A stretch of DNA of 64,000 nucleotides. It comes from an alpha proteobacterium BAL199. GTDB taxonomy: Bacteria; Pseudomonadota; Alphaproteobacteria; Thalassobaculales; Thalassobaculaceae. The notes under the pieces are model-generated. The model was given only the letters and a program-made list of their open reading frames with translations, made no database searches and was not told the origin of the DNA. The translations under genes and the position numbers were made by a program. Positions 39,699-51,340 of this stretch are shown in pieces (the first letter of the stretch is position 1; each line of letters starts with the position of its first letter). The stretch spans positions 151,305 through 215,304 of the forward strand of contig ABHC01000009.1 of NCBI GenBank assembly GCA_000171835.1, given 5' to 3'.

Positions 39699-39892
39699 AG
39701 GTCGGTCCTTTAGCGGGAACCGCAGGAATCCCCGGTCAGCGAGCGCCGCACGACGGCTACGCCCGCCGGACCCAGTCTTCCGGCTGCTCAGGTTTCGAAG
39801 TGGTGGTAACTTATGGGCGAACAGTCGTCGTGGAGAATGACCGGAGCGCCGGAGTTCTTGCCCGTTACGCCGGATTGTCGGAGAAGCCGCAG

Positions 39893-40858
39893 ATGGACCC
39901 GCTGCTCGACATGTTACGGACGATCCGTCTGACCGGCGGGATCTTTCTCGAAGCCGATTTCACGGCGCCCTGGTGCGTGACCTCCGAGATCACGGCCGAC
40001 GACTTCCTGCCTCATATTGCCGTACCCGCTCACGTCGTCGCCTATCACTATGTCGTTGAAGGCCGGGTCGAACTGCTGATCGAGGGCGAACCCCCAAGGG
40101 GTGCCGAGGCGGGGTCGATCATCGTCTTCCCGCGGAACGACCGCCACCGGGTCGGCAGTGAACTTGGTTCTGCGGCGGCCTCGATGGATCATCTGATCCA
40201 GCCCGGTGACTCCGGCAACCTGGCACGAATACGCCATGGTGGTGGCGGTGCCGCAACCAGGATCCTGTGCGGCTATCTCGGCAGCGACACGCCAAACCAC
40301 CCGATTTTTGCGGCCCTGCCCAGGGTAATGACGCTCGACGTTGCCAACGGCGCGTCGGGAAACTGGATTGAGGCATCGATCCGCTACGCCGCCAACGAGT
40401 TGGAGAGCAAGCGCACCGGTTCACTGTCGGTTCTCAGCAAACTGGCCGAGCTTCTGTTCGTCGAAGCGGTACGTCGATATGCCGACACTACGCCGTGCGG
40501 CCAGAGCGGATGGCTATCGGGCTTGCGGGATCCCGTCATCGGCAGGGCGCTGGCTTTGGCGCACGGCCAGGCGACCCGGCGCTGGACATCGGTCGAACTG
40601 GCCCGCGAGGCCGGGCTGTCGCGATCGGCATTCACTGACCGGTTCATCGGCTTGGTCGGCATCCCGCCGATTCGCTATCTCGCCTTGTGGCGGCTGCAAA
40701 GTGCTGCCGATCGGCTGCGCGACACAACCGACACGATCTCCCGGATCGCCTACGACAGCGGCTACGAGTCGGAAGCCGCTTTCAGCCGCGCGTTCAAACG
40801 TGCCTTCGGTCTGCCGCCGGCCGCGTGGCGTCGACAGGCGCTTGCGTCCGCCGCCTGA
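39893..40858 (+). CDS. AraC-family transcriptional regulator (cupin sensor domain)
   Basis: 321 residues from ATG 39893. The N-terminal cupin-type domain (WCVTSEI...VAYHYVVEGRVELLIEG...IIVFPRNDRHRVG) matches AraC_binding_2/cupin_6 regulators. Two helix-turn-helix units follow at the C-terminus (WTSVELAREAGLSRSAFTDRFIGLVG and TISRIAYDSGYESEAAFSRAFKRAFGLPPAAWR). The divergent homocysteine methyltransferase-hydrolase pair is the obvious candidate target, by position only. Confidence 0.92.
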   Translation: MDPLLDMLRTIRLTGGIFLEADFTAPWCVTSEITADDFLPHIAVPAHVVAYHYVVEGRVELLIEGEPPRGAEAGSIIVFPRNDRHRVGSELGSAAASMDHLIQPGDSGNLARIRHGGGGAATRILCGYLGSDTPNHPIFAALPRVMTLDVANGASGNWIEASIRYAANELESKRTGSLSVLSKLAELLFVEAVRRYADTTPCGQSGWLSGLRDPVIGRALALAHGQATRRWTSVELAREAGLSRSAFTDRFIGLVGIPPIRYLALWRLQSAADRLRDTTDTISRIAYDSGYESEAAFSRAFKRAFGLPPAAWRRQALASAA

Positions 40859-40946
40859 CTCGGCAGCGTAGGGCCAGGAGATCACGCGTCAGGCTTGAAA
40901 CCTTGGCGGGTGACGTTATTCTGGCCGCCTCATACCCACGAACCTC

Positions 40947-41160
40947 GGGGGAGAGAGCGACGGGCCAGCGGTGCAAACCGACGGTCGCGGTCGACGCCGA
41001 AGGAGCAACCGCCCCGGAAACTCTCAGGCGAACGTACTCCGAGGTGAGGTAACTCTGGAGAGCAGGCGCCGGATCACGTTGGTCCGAGCGTCTCACCGAC
41101 GGGGAACGCCCGGCAGTCCACCGCCTGGCTAATCTCTCAGGTCTTTCGGACAGAGGGGGC
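40947..41160 (+). ncRNA. Tandem glycine riboswitch
   Basis: Two glycine aptamers in series directly upstream of gcvT. The first shows GGGGGAGAGAGCG, CGCCGAAGGAGCAA and CCGGAAACTCTCAGGC; the second shows CTGGAGAGC, ACCGACGGGGAA, CTAATCTCTCAGG and the closing GGACAGAGGGGGC. These are the conserved aptamer strands. Glycine binding normally switches on the glycine cleavage operon. The second aptamer's GCCGAAGG-like strand is slightly diverged (accgacgggg). Expression-platform structure was not resolved by eye. Confidence 0.93.
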
Positions 41161-41204
41161 ACGCACGGCACTTCCGCCGTCGCGTAGCCGTCGCCGGAGG
41201 ACTG

Positions 41205-42308
41205 ATGACCGATTCACCGAATCTGAAGACCACGCCGCTCACCGCCCTGCACGAATCCCTCGGCGGCAAGATGGTGCCGTTCGCCGGCTACATGATGCCA
41301 GTGCAGTTTCCGCTGGGCGTGCTGAGCGAGCATCGCCACACCCGTGCCAAGGCCGGGCTGTTCGACGTCTCCCACATGGGCCAGTTGCGGATCGACGGCC
41401 ACGATGCCGGCTCCCGGCTGGAGACACTGGTGCCGGGCGACATCGTCGGGCTCGGTACCGGCCGCATGCGCTACACCCAGTTCACCAACGCCGACGGCGG
41501 CATTCTGGACGACCTGATGGTCACCAACGCCGGCGATCACCTGTTCGTCGTGGTCAATGCCGCTTGCAAGGAAGCCGATACCGCGCTCCTGAAGGGCAGC
41601 CTCGGTAAGGCCGTCGTTGAGTTACCGGATCGCGCACTGCTGGCGCTGCAGGGTCCCGCTGCCGAGGGCGTGCTGAAGACCCTGGCCCCGGCCGCCGCCG
41701 AGATGGCCTTCATGACCTATGCCGCGATGGACGTGGCGGGAATCCCCTGCTTCGTCACCCGCTCCGGGTACACCGGCGAGGACGGTTACGAAATCTCCGT
41801 ACCGGCCGACCGTGCCGCCACTCTTGCCGAACAGTTGCTGGCCCATCCGGATGTCGAGCCGATCGGCCTGGGCGCGCGCGATTCGCTGCGGCTGGAGGCC
41901 GGGCTGTGCCTGTATGGCCATGACATCGACACCACCACCAGCCCGATCGAGGCGGCCCTGACCTGGAGTATCGGCAAGCGTCGGCGCGAAGAAGGCGGCT
42001 TTCCCGGCGCCGTCCGGATCCAGTCCGAGATCGCCAACGGCCCGGCTCGCCGGCGGGTCGGCATCAAGCCGGAAGGCCGGGCGCCGGCGCGCGAGGGCAC
42101 CGAAATCACCGATGCCGACGGCCGCGCGATCGGCCAGGTCACCAGCGGCGGCTTCGGGCCGAGCGTCGATGGCCCGGTGGCGATGGGTTACGTCGAGACC
42201 GGCTTTGCGAAGGACGGCACCGCGGTGCAACTGGTCGTGCGCGGCAAGCCGATGCCGGCCCGGGTGACCCGTCTGCCGTTCGTGGCGCCGGGCTACAAAC
42301 GCGGTTGA
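41205..42308 (+). CDS. gcvT: Aminomethyltransferase (glycine cleavage T protein)
   Basis: 367 residues. Family boxes are KMVPFAGYMMPVQFPLGVLSEHRHTRAKAGLFDVSHMGQL, GGILDDLMVTNAGDH with the catalytic Asp, RSGYTGEDGYEISVP, and LGARDSLRLEAGLCLYGHDI. It moves the aminomethyl group carried by the H protein to tetrahydrofolate and releases ammonia. GGAGG precedes the ATG. It is the first gene of gcvTHP under riboswitch control. Confidence 0.97.
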   Translation: MTDSPNLKTTPLTALHESLGGKMVPFAGYMMPVQFPLGVLSEHRHTRAKAGLFDVSHMGQLRIDGHDAGSRLETLVPGDIVGLGTGRMRYTQFTNADGGILDDLMVTNAGDHLFVVVNAACKEADTALLKGSLGKAVVELPDRALLALQGPAAEGVLKTLAPAAAEMAFMTYAAMDVAGIPCFVTRSGYTGEDGYEISVPADRAATLAEQLLAHPDVEPIGLGARDSLRLEAGLCLYGHDIDTTTSPIEAALTWSIGKRRREEGGFPGAVRIQSEIANGPARRRVGIKPEGRAPAREGTEITDADGRAIGQVTSGGFGPSVDGPVAMGYVETGFAKDGTAVQLVVRGKPMPARVTRLPFVAPGYKRG

Positions 42309-42336
42309 ATGAATTGAATGAACGCAGGAGGGTGCG

Positions 42337-42705
42337 ATGACCGTTAAGTACACTGAGGATCACGAGTGGGTCCGCGTTGAAGGTGGGGTTGCGACCGTCG
42401 GTATTACCGACCACGCACAGGAACAGCTGGGCGATGTGGTGTTCGTGGAGCTTCCGGACACCGGCCAGACTGTCGCCAGGGGCGATGCGTCCGGTGTGGT
42501 CGAATCGGTCAAGGCGGCGAGCGAGATCTACGCCCCGGTCTCCGGCGAGATCGTCGAGGTCAACCAGGCCCTGGTCGACACGCCGGGCACGGTCAATTCC
42601 GATCCGACTGGTGCGGGCTGGTTCTACAAGATCAAGTTTTCCGACCCGAGCGAGTTGGACGGCCTGATGGACGAGGCCGCGTACAAGGCCCACGCCGGCG
42701 GCTGA
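42337..42705 (+). CDS. gcvH: Glycine cleavage system H protein
   Basis: 122 residues. The lipoyl-lysine is Lys59 in [18 protein letters not shown]. The start [39 protein letters not shown] and [10 protein letters not shown] are typical. It shuttles the aminomethyl group between P, T and L proteins. AGGAGG upstream; it lies 28 bases after gcvT. Confidence 0.97.
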   Translation: MTVKYTEDHEWVRVEGGVATVGITDHAQEQLGDVVFVELPDTGQTVARGDASGVVESVKAASEIYAPVSGEIVEVNQALVDTPGTVNSDPTGAGWFYKIKFSDPSELDGLMDEAAYKAHAGG

Positions 42706-42814
42706 GACGCCGCCGCAAGGTCCGCACCACCCCTTACTTTCGATCCAGTGGCCCAACAGGCCGGACGCCCGTGACCCCGGCGTCCGGATTGGGCCGGCAG
42801 GAGGACAGGACAGC

Positions 42815-45694
<2,880 letters not shown>

Positions 45695-45707
45695 GACGGC
45701 ATCGCGC

Positions 45708-45755
45708 ACGGCGGTCCGGAACCCTACGAAGAATAGGAGGGCTCCGGACCGCCGT
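45708..45755. terminator. Bidirectional hairpin between gcvP and the DsrE-like gene
   Basis: A perfect 13-bp stem, ACGGCGGTCCGGA with TCCGGACCGCCGT, and a 22-base loop, between convergent genes. No T-run follows on either strand, so termination may need Rho or simply the stem. Confidence 0.7.
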
Positions 45756-45765
45756 CGTGCTCACA

Positions 45766-46224
45766 TCATGGCCGCACGATGGTCCAGCCGGCCTCGTTCA
45801 GTTCGATCAGGGTGACAACGCCGGCGGGTACGATCTTGGCGTTGCCGACCAGCGGTGGGGTCTTGCCCTCCTTCTTGGCCATGCCCTCCAGGGTGTTGTT
45901 GCAGGCCTGAAACGTCACGTTCGGCATGCTCTTAGCAAATCCCAAGACCCGCGCCTTCACGTCGTCCGGCGCGGTGTCCTCGCGCAGCATGTGCAGGCCC
46001 GCGTTGAAGGCGACAATCGCGATCTGCACCTCCTCGCCACGCTCCGCGTACAGCCGCGATACGTTGGCGGCGACGTTCAGGACCGTGCTCATCTTCTGCG
46101 GGTCCTTGTCGCTGATCTGCAGCGCCAGCCTATGCTCCTTGGTGCCCGCCAGCGCCGGTGCCGCGAGCACGGCGACCACCACCAGAACAGCGAGAGCCCT
46201 GACGAAATGCATCAAACGGTTCAT
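45766..46224 (-). CDS. Secreted DsrE/DsrF-like family protein
   Basis: 152 residues with a signal peptide (ALAVLVVVAVLAAPALAG). The mature domain HRLALQISDKDPQKMSTVLNVAANVSRLYAERGEEVQIAIVAFNAGLHML...FQACNNTLEGM carries the single conserved Cys of the DsrE-like family. Such periplasmic members are often near thiosulfate or sulfite enzymes, but none is here. The 137-base region upstream includes an AT-rich patch at 46275-46312 that is a good promoter candidate. Confidence 0.87.
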   Translation of the reverse strand: MNRLMHFVRALAVLVVVAVLAAPALAGTKEHRLALQISDKDPQKMSTVLNVAANVSRLYAERGEEVQIAIVAFNAGLHMLREDTAPDDVKARVLGFAKSMPNVTFQACNNTLEGMAKKEGKTPPLVGNAKIVPAGVVTLIELNEAGWTIVRP

Positions 46225-46361
46225 GAGACGTTCCTCCCGAACGGGTTCGATCGGTCCGTTGACCGACCAACATCAATCATTCAAAAATAAATATATTTGC
46301 ATGTAAATGCGGGGCGACGTTGGTAACGCCGTTGTGCATGCGCCAGAGGCGGGCACCCCGA

Positions 46362-46874
46362 CTAAGTCAGCCCACCGTAGTCGTGGGTGTACTCCATCGC
46401 CTCGAACCGCTGGAAGCCCTGCCGCACGGTCTTGCCGGGCCAGATGTAGTCGACGCAGCCTTGAACCGGCCGGTAGATCGCGGTGTAGACGGTCGGCGAA
46501 GTGGTGCCGCACGAGTAGATCGGCGGGTACAGGAAGCGCGCGGTCAGGTCCTGCAGGGTCATCGCCGGATCACTCAGCGCTTCTTGCGCAACACGCAACC
46601 GCTCGACCGTCCTGGACCATTTCGCCAACTCCGGCCACACGACCGTTTCCTGATGGTTCGTCGTGGCACGATCTCGCGTCACCGCCGGTGCGCGATCGGG
46701 GCCAAGATACACTGTCGCGTAGTCGCCCGACCGGTCGAGCAGCATGACGTTGTGAGACAGGGCGATCGGGATCCGGCAGAGTGCCGCCACCGCCTGCTCT
46801 ACGCGGCTGCAAGTCTCCAGCAGGTAGCGCGTGATCAGGATGACCGCGAAGCCGAGCCCCTGCGCCGGCGCACC
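46362..46874 (-). pseudogene. C45-family acyltransferase/hydrolase, C-terminal half (separated by IS6 inversion)
   Basis: The frame runs from the IS6 copy E end to the stop at 46362, about 170 residues (QGLGFAVILITRYLLETCSRVEQAVAALCRIPIALSHNVMLLDRSGDYATVYLGPDRAP...). These are the C-terminal parts of acyl-CoA:6-aminopenicillanate acyltransferase-like (peptidase C45) proteins. Joined at the shared 8-mer to the piece at 49989-50524, it continues the same frame without loss (TSTFGGA then PAQGLGFAVIL). Alone it has no start, and its promoter and nucleophile half are now 3 kb away. Confidence 0.88.
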
Positions 46875-47690
46875 GGTGTTGTCACGTTAACGTGCCTGAG
46901 GTTGCGGGTTCAATGATCCGGGCGTAGGCGGTGTCGATGCAAACAGAGAAAATCAGCTACAAGCGCCACCGCTTTCCGCCTCAGATCATTTCTCATGTTG
47001 TCTGGCTCTACGCCCGGTTCAACTTGAGCCTGCGCGAGGTCGAGGAGCTTATGCTGGAACGTGGTGTGGACGTTTCGTATGAGACGATCCGGCGCTGGAC
47101 CGTCAAGTTCGGTCCCCGGATCGCCCACGTTCTGCGGCGACGGCAGCCTCGCCCTGGTGATGTTTGGCATCTGGACGAAGTCGTCGTGAAGATCGCGGGC
47201 CGGTCATACTGGCTGTGGCGCGCCGTCGACCAACACGGTGTCGTTCTTGAGGAAATCTTACAATCGAAGCGAGACAAGCGCGCTGCAAAGCGGCTTTTGA
47301 TCAAGCTGATGAAACGTTGGGGCTTCGTGCCCAAAAGGATCATTACGGACAAACTGCGCTCATATGGGGCCGCCAAGCGCGAGGTCGCGCCTGGCCTTGA
47401 TCATTGGTCACACAAGGGGCTCAATAACCGCGCCGAGAACAGCCACTTGCCCTTCCGAAAACGAGAGCGGGTGATGCAAGGCTTCCGATCACCGGGTGGA
47501 TTACAACGCTTCGTGTCTATGCAATCCGCAACCCGCAATCGTTACTCTGTCCCAGCCCGCCGTCGTTCCGCCCTCACCATTCGCTACCATCGGCTCGAAG
47601 CGTTCGAAGCTTGGAAATCCGCGGCACATGCCGCTTGATCAACGACCGGCATGCCAACTTGCTAACTCGACGAGTTAACGTGACAACACC
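46875..47690 (+). mobile_element. IS6-family insertion sequence, copy E (816 bp)
   Basis: Complete element. Its left outer flank is ggcgcacc (46867-46874), the reverse complement of ggtgcgcc at 50517-50524 beside copy F. The right flank is gcgacgac. E and F are in opposite orientation, and the shared 8-mer marks them as products of a single intramolecular transposition that inverted 47691-50524. Confidence 0.96.
46937..47638 (+). CDS. IS6-family DDE transposase (copy E)
   Basis: Protein identical to copy A; intact. Confidence 0.95.
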   Translation: MQTEKISYKRHRFPPQIISHVVWLYARFNLSLREVEELMLERGVDVSYETIRRWTVKFGPRIAHVLRRRQPRPGDVWHLDEVVVKIAGRSYWLWRAVDQHGVVLEEILQSKRDKRAAKRLLIKLMKRWGFVPKRIITDKLRSYGAAKREVAPGLDHWSHKGLNNRAENSHLPFRKRERVMQGFRSPGGLQRFVSMQSATRNRYSVPARRRSALTIRYHRLEAFEAWKSAAHAA

Positions 47691-47721
47691 GCGACGACAA
47701 CGTGTGGTTTTTGGTCAACCG

Positions 47722-48612
47722 ATGATGTTCGACGGCTTCGACACCCGCCGGATCGTGGTCGACGGTGTCGATGTGCCCGTCCGGACTGCCGGAAGCGGAC
47801 CACCTGTCCTGCTGCTGCACGGTTTTCCGCAGACGCACACCGCCTGGCATCAAGTGGCGCCGGCGTTGTCCGGCGAGTTCACGGTAGTTGTCCCGGATCT
47901 GCCGGGGTATGGAGCGTCGCGCGGGCTTGAGCCGACCGCCGAGAAATTTGCCAAGCGCAATCTCGCCCGGCTCATGGTCGGCTTGATGGACACCCTCGGC
48001 CACGGTCGATTCGCGTTGGCGGGTCACGATCGTGGTGCCCGCATCGGCTACCGGCTGGCGCTCGACCACCCAGGCCGGATAACCCGCTTCGCCCCAATCG
48101 ACATCCTGCCGACCCTGGAAGTCTGGGAGGCGATGAACTGGCAGGCGGCGTTGGGCTCGTACCACTGGCTGTTGCTGGCGCAGCCGGCGCCCCTGCCGGA
48201 GAATCTAGTCGGCGCCGACGGGCCCGGCTACGTCCGTCACCTGATCGACCGTTGGGCCGGGCACCACGATCGCCTCGACCCGACGGCCGTGGCCGCCTAC
48301 GCCCGGGCGTTCGCCGATCCGGCCGTGGTTGCGGCGGCCTGCGCGGACTACCGGGCCGGTGCGACCCTGGATGTTGAGCATGACCGGGTCGATCGCGATG
48401 CCGGACGGAAGATCGACTGCCCGGTGCTGTTGATCTGGGCACGCCGCTACCTCAAGGAACGCGGTCGCCGGCATCTGGACGTCTGGCGTTCCTGGGCCGA
48501 GGATGTGCGGGAACTGCCGCTCGACTGCGGTCACTTCGTCGCCGAGGAGGCGGCGCAGGACTGCGCGGCGGCGTTGTTGTCCTTCTTTTCCGAGGAATAT
48601 CATGCTCGATGA
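47722..48612 (+). CDS. Alpha/beta-fold hydrolase (haloacetate dehalogenase-like)
   Basis: 296 residues from the first of two ATGs at 47722. Features are the oxyanion motif LLLHGFPQTHTAWHQVAPAL, the nucleophile elbow ALAGHDRGARIGYRLALDHPGRI with Asp as nucleophile, and a final His in LPLDCGHFVAEEAAQ. The Asp nucleophile groups it with dehalogenase/epoxide-hydrolase-type members. The start is only 32 bases from IS6 copy E, so the native promoter is gone, and no clear ribosome site is visible. It overlaps the rraA-like gene by 11 bases, forming an operon with it. Confidence 0.85.
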   Translation: MMFDGFDTRRIVVDGVDVPVRTAGSGPPVLLLHGFPQTHTAWHQVAPALSGEFTVVVPDLPGYGASRGLEPTAEKFAKRNLARLMVGLMDTLGHGRFALAGHDRGARIGYRLALDHPGRITRFAPIDILPTLEVWEAMNWQAALGSYHWLLLAQPAPLPENLVGADGPGYVRHLIDRWAGHHDRLDPTAVAAYARAFADPAVVAAACADYRAGATLDVEHDRVDRDAGRKIDCPVLLIWARRYLKERGRRHLDVWRSWAEDVRELPLDCGHFVAEEAAQDCAAALLSFFSEEYHAR

Positions 48613-49291
48613 TCCGCCGCTGCTCACCGTTCGCCGCACCTTTGCGCGGCCGGGCCCGAAACAGATCGAGGCGTTTCGCGGGGTGCCGACCGCGCAGATC
48701 GTCGATGCGATGGACGGCCGCGGCGCCCTCGACCGGTCGATCAAGCCGCAGGTTCGTCCCGGAACGGCGTTGGTCGGCCCGGCGCTGACGGCGTTCGCCT
48801 ATCCCGCAGACAATCTGGCGCTCCTGGGCTGTCTCGATGTCCTGCAACCCGGTGACATCGTGGTGTGCGCGACCGACAGCTACCGCGAGACCGCGCTGAC
48901 CGGCGATCTGCTGGCCGGCATGCTGCGCAACGCCGGGGCGGTTGCGTTGGTGACCGACGGCGCGATCCGAGACCAGGACGGTGTCGAGGCGGCCGGTCTG
49001 CCGGTCTGGCACGGTGGTGTCACGCCCAATTCACCGGCGCGGTTCGGGCCGGGGTCCGTCGGCCTGCCGGTCACTTGCGGCGGGGTGCCGGTCGCCTCGG
49101 GCGACCTGATCGTCGCCGACCGCGACGGCGTGGTGGTGATTCCGCACGCCCGGATCGACGAGGTGGCGGAACGGGTCGCCCTGATCCGTGAGGCGGAAGC
49201 CGCAACCGAGGCGCAGGTGAAGGCCGGTATGGTGCGCCCGCCATGGCTGGACGCCGTGTTCGGAACCGATAAGGTGCGTGAGATCGAGTAA
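48602..49291 (+). CDS. RraA-like / HMG-CHA aldolase family protein
   Basis: 229 residues. Conserved boxes are PTAQIVDAMDGRG near residue 28, GDIVVCATDSYRETALTGDLLAGMLRNAGAVALVTDGAIRDQDGV with the metal-binding Arg-Asp, and the late GDLIVADRDGVVVIPHARIDEVAER. Members are either 4-hydroxy-4-methyl-2-oxoglutarate or 4-carboxy-4-hydroxy-2-oxoadipate aldolases, or RNase E inhibitors. The catabolic-type neighbours and length favour an aldolase. It is translationally coupled to the hydrolase. Confidence 0.87.
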   Translation: MLDDPPLLTVRRTFARPGPKQIEAFRGVPTAQIVDAMDGRGALDRSIKPQVRPGTALVGPALTAFAYPADNLALLGCLDVLQPGDIVVCATDSYRETALTGDLLAGMLRNAGAVALVTDGAIRDQDGVEAAGLPVWHGGVTPNSPARFGPGSVGLPVTCGGVPVASGDLIVADRDGVVVIPHARIDEVAERVALIREAEAATEAQVKAGMVRPPWLDAVFGTDKVREIE

Positions 49292-49318
49292 CCCGACACC
49301 GGACGACGCAGCGCCGCC

Positions 49319-49978
49319 ATGACCGATCGCCGTTTCGACCGCCGCCGTCGCTTGAACCGGATGACCGCCGTGAACCCGCGGGTGCCGCGTCCGCCAGGCC
49401 GTACCCTCGACCCGGAGCGGCGACTGCGTGGTCTGGTCGATATCGAGGAAGATGACGCCATCGACCGGCGTTCAAGTTCGCCGATGGGGAAGCTCGGCCG
49501 CCGGCTTGGGCCCAAAGGGCGGTTCTTGGTGGTATCGATCGTCATCGGCACGGCGATCACCATGGGCTCGATCTTCTGGGAGCAGTGGAGCAACGAGACC
49601 GCGACTGCGGCCAATCCTGCCAACCCGGCGCAGGTTGCTCTCGGCCACAGCCTGTACGACCAGCACTGCGCGTTCTGCCATGCCGCCGACCTGCAGGGCC
49701 GGACCGGCTGGGACGGCGACCATCCCAACGGCAACCGCCCGCCGCTGCCGCTGGACGGAGCCGGTGCGATCTGGCGGCTTGGTGATCGCGACCTGTTCGA
49801 CGTCATCAAGTTCGGCGGCCAGCCGTTCTCGCCGCCGACCTACAAGAACGACATGCCGGGATTCGAAGGCCGGCTCTCCGACGCCGACCTGTGGGCAATC
49901 CTGGCCTTCGTCAAATCGCGTTGGCCGGCGGAGATCCACGAAAAGCAAGAGCAGGCGGCGGCAGAACGGGCGAAGTAG
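49319..49978 (+). CDS. Membrane-anchored c-type cytochrome
   Basis: 219 residues. A cytoplasmic N-terminal tail rich in Arg precedes one transmembrane helix (FLVVSIVIGTAITMGSIFW, about 64-82). A periplasmic class I cytochrome c domain follows, with haem motif CAFCH and a likely axial Met in YKNDMPGFEG. It lies 27 bases after the aldolase gene and 10 before the C45 gene, so it is in the same operon. The redox partner is unknown. Confidence 0.9.
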   Translation: MTDRRFDRRRRLNRMTAVNPRVPRPPGRTLDPERRLRGLVDIEEDDAIDRRSSSPMGKLGRRLGPKGRFLVVSIVIGTAITMGSIFWEQWSNETATAANPANPAQVALGHSLYDQHCAFCHAADLQGRTGWDGDHPNGNRPPLPLDGAGAIWRLGDRDLFDVIKFGGQPFSPPTYKNDMPGFEGRLSDADLWAILAFVKSRWPAEIHEKQEQAAAERAK

Positions 49979-49988
49979 GATCGATGCG

Positions 49989-50524
49989 ATGCACAAGCGC
50001 TTCGTGTTCGTTCGCGAGGATCGCCCCGAGGTGGAGTGGCTTGCCCGGTTCACGGCGGGTAGGGATGACGCGTGCCGCTGGTATCTCGGCGATCGGCGCA
50101 CGACGCCGTCTACCACGGGTTCGGCTGGACCGAGGCTGGATTGGTACAAAGGAGCAGGGCGAGGCGATCCGCCGACGGCGGTCGAATGCAGAGTCGCGCT
50201 CCACCGGTATCTGCCGGAACTGCTGCCACACTACGACCGGGTCTGCGCGATGGTCGGCAGGGACGAACTCGACCACTGCATTCTGAGCCATTACCGTCCG
50301 CCGCCCGAGGCTGCCGGATGTACATTGGCGCTCTGGCATGGTGAGGGAGGTCCGGCTCTGGTCCGGCAGCAGGACTTCCCGCTCGACATGGTGTCGGATC
50401 GGTTCGAGATGACGGACTGGTCGGGCCGTCGCGTCATCGGTAAGGCGCAGCGGCCCTGGGGCGGGTTGCACGACGGGATCAATGACGATGGGCTGGTCGT
50501 GACCTCTACCTTTGGCGGTGCGCC
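49989..50524 (+). pseudogene. C45-family acyltransferase/hydrolase, N-terminal half (separated by IS6 inversion)
   Basis: 178 codons from ATG 49989, then two bases of a codon, then IS6 copy F. PPEAAGCTLALWHGEGGPALVRQQDFPLDM carries the Gly-Cys pair (Gly110-Cys111) at which C45 proteins self-cleave to expose the N-terminal Cys nucleophile. WSGRRVIGKAQRPWGGLHDGINDDGLVVTSTFGGA is the next family box. The missing remainder lies at 46362-46874 on the other strand. The rejoined gene would encode 346 residues, a normal family length. Any product now ends four residues inside the IS. Confidence 0.9.
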
Positions 50525-51340
50525 GGTGTTGTCACGTTAACTCGTCGAGTTAGCAAGTTGGCATGCCGGTCGTTGATCAAGCGGCATGTGCCGCGGATTT
50601 CCAAGCTTCGAACGCTTCGAGCCGATGGTAGCGAATGGTGAGGGCGGAACGACGGCGGGCTGGGACAGAGTAACGATTGCGGGTTGCGGATTGCATAGAC
50701 ACGAAGCGTTGTAATCCACCCGGTGATCGGAAGCCTTGCATCACCCGCTCTCGTTTTCGGAAGGGCAAGTGGCTGTTCTCGGCGCGGTTATTGAGCCCCT
50801 TGTGTGACCAATGATCAAGGCCAGGCGCGACCTCGCGCTTGGCGGCCCCATATGAGCGCAGTTTGTCCGTAATGATCCTTTTGGGCACGAAGCCCCAACG
50901 TTTCATCAGCTTGATCAAAAGCCGCTTTGCAGCGCGCTTGTCTCGCTTCGATTGTAAGATTTCCTCAAGAACGACACCGTGTTGGTCGACGGCGCGCCAC
51001 AGCCAGTATGACCGGCCCGCGATCTTCACGACGACTTCGTCCAGATGCCAAACATCACCAGGGCGAGGCTGCCGTCGCCGCAGAACGTGGGCGATCCGGG
51101 GACCGAACTTGACGGTCCAGCGCCGGATCGTCTCATACGAAACGTCCACACCACGTTCCAGCATAAGCTCCTCGACCTCGCGCAGGCTCAAGTTGAACCG
51201 GGCGTAGAGCCAGACAACATGAGAAATGATCTGAGGCGGAAAGCGGTGGCGCTTGTAGCTGATTTTCTCTGTTTGCATCGACACCGCCTACGCCCGGATC
51301 ATTGAACCCGCAACCTCAGGCACGTTAACGTGACAACACC
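50525..51340 (-). mobile_element. IS6-family insertion sequence, copy F (816 bp)
   Basis: Complete element, inverted relative to copy E. The left flank ggtgcgcc matches copy E's outer flank in reverse complement; the right flank is cccgcaac. Before inversion a single IS would have sat between gtcgtcgc and cccgcaac, which do not match, so that site too had already been rearranged. Confidence 0.96.
50577..51278 (-). CDS. IS6-family DDE transposase (copy F)
   Basis: Protein identical to copy A; intact. Confidence 0.95.
   Translation of the reverse strand: MQTEKISYKRHRFPPQIISHVVWLYARFNLSLREVEELMLERGVDVSYETIRRWTVKFGPRIAHVLRRRQPRPGDVWHLDEVVVKIAGRSYWLWRAVDQHGVVLEEILQSKRDKRAAKRLLIKLMKRWGFVPKRIITDKLRSYGAAKREVAPGLDHWSHKGLNNRAENSHLPFRKRERVMQGFRSPGGLQRFVSMQSATRNRYSVPARRRSALTIRYHRLEAFEAWKSAAHAA

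Noticed and set aside
47611..47721. Extended hydrolase starting inside IS6 copy E at 47611
   Set aside because: The first 37 codons are IS sequence and linker; the hydrolase domain begins after ATG 47722.
46875..51340. Composite (pseudo-compound) transposon formed by IS6 copies E and F with four cargo genes
   Set aside because: A mobile unit would leave matching 8-mers outside both ends. Instead E's outer flank matches F's inner flank in reverse complement and a gene is split between them, which is the pattern of an inversion.
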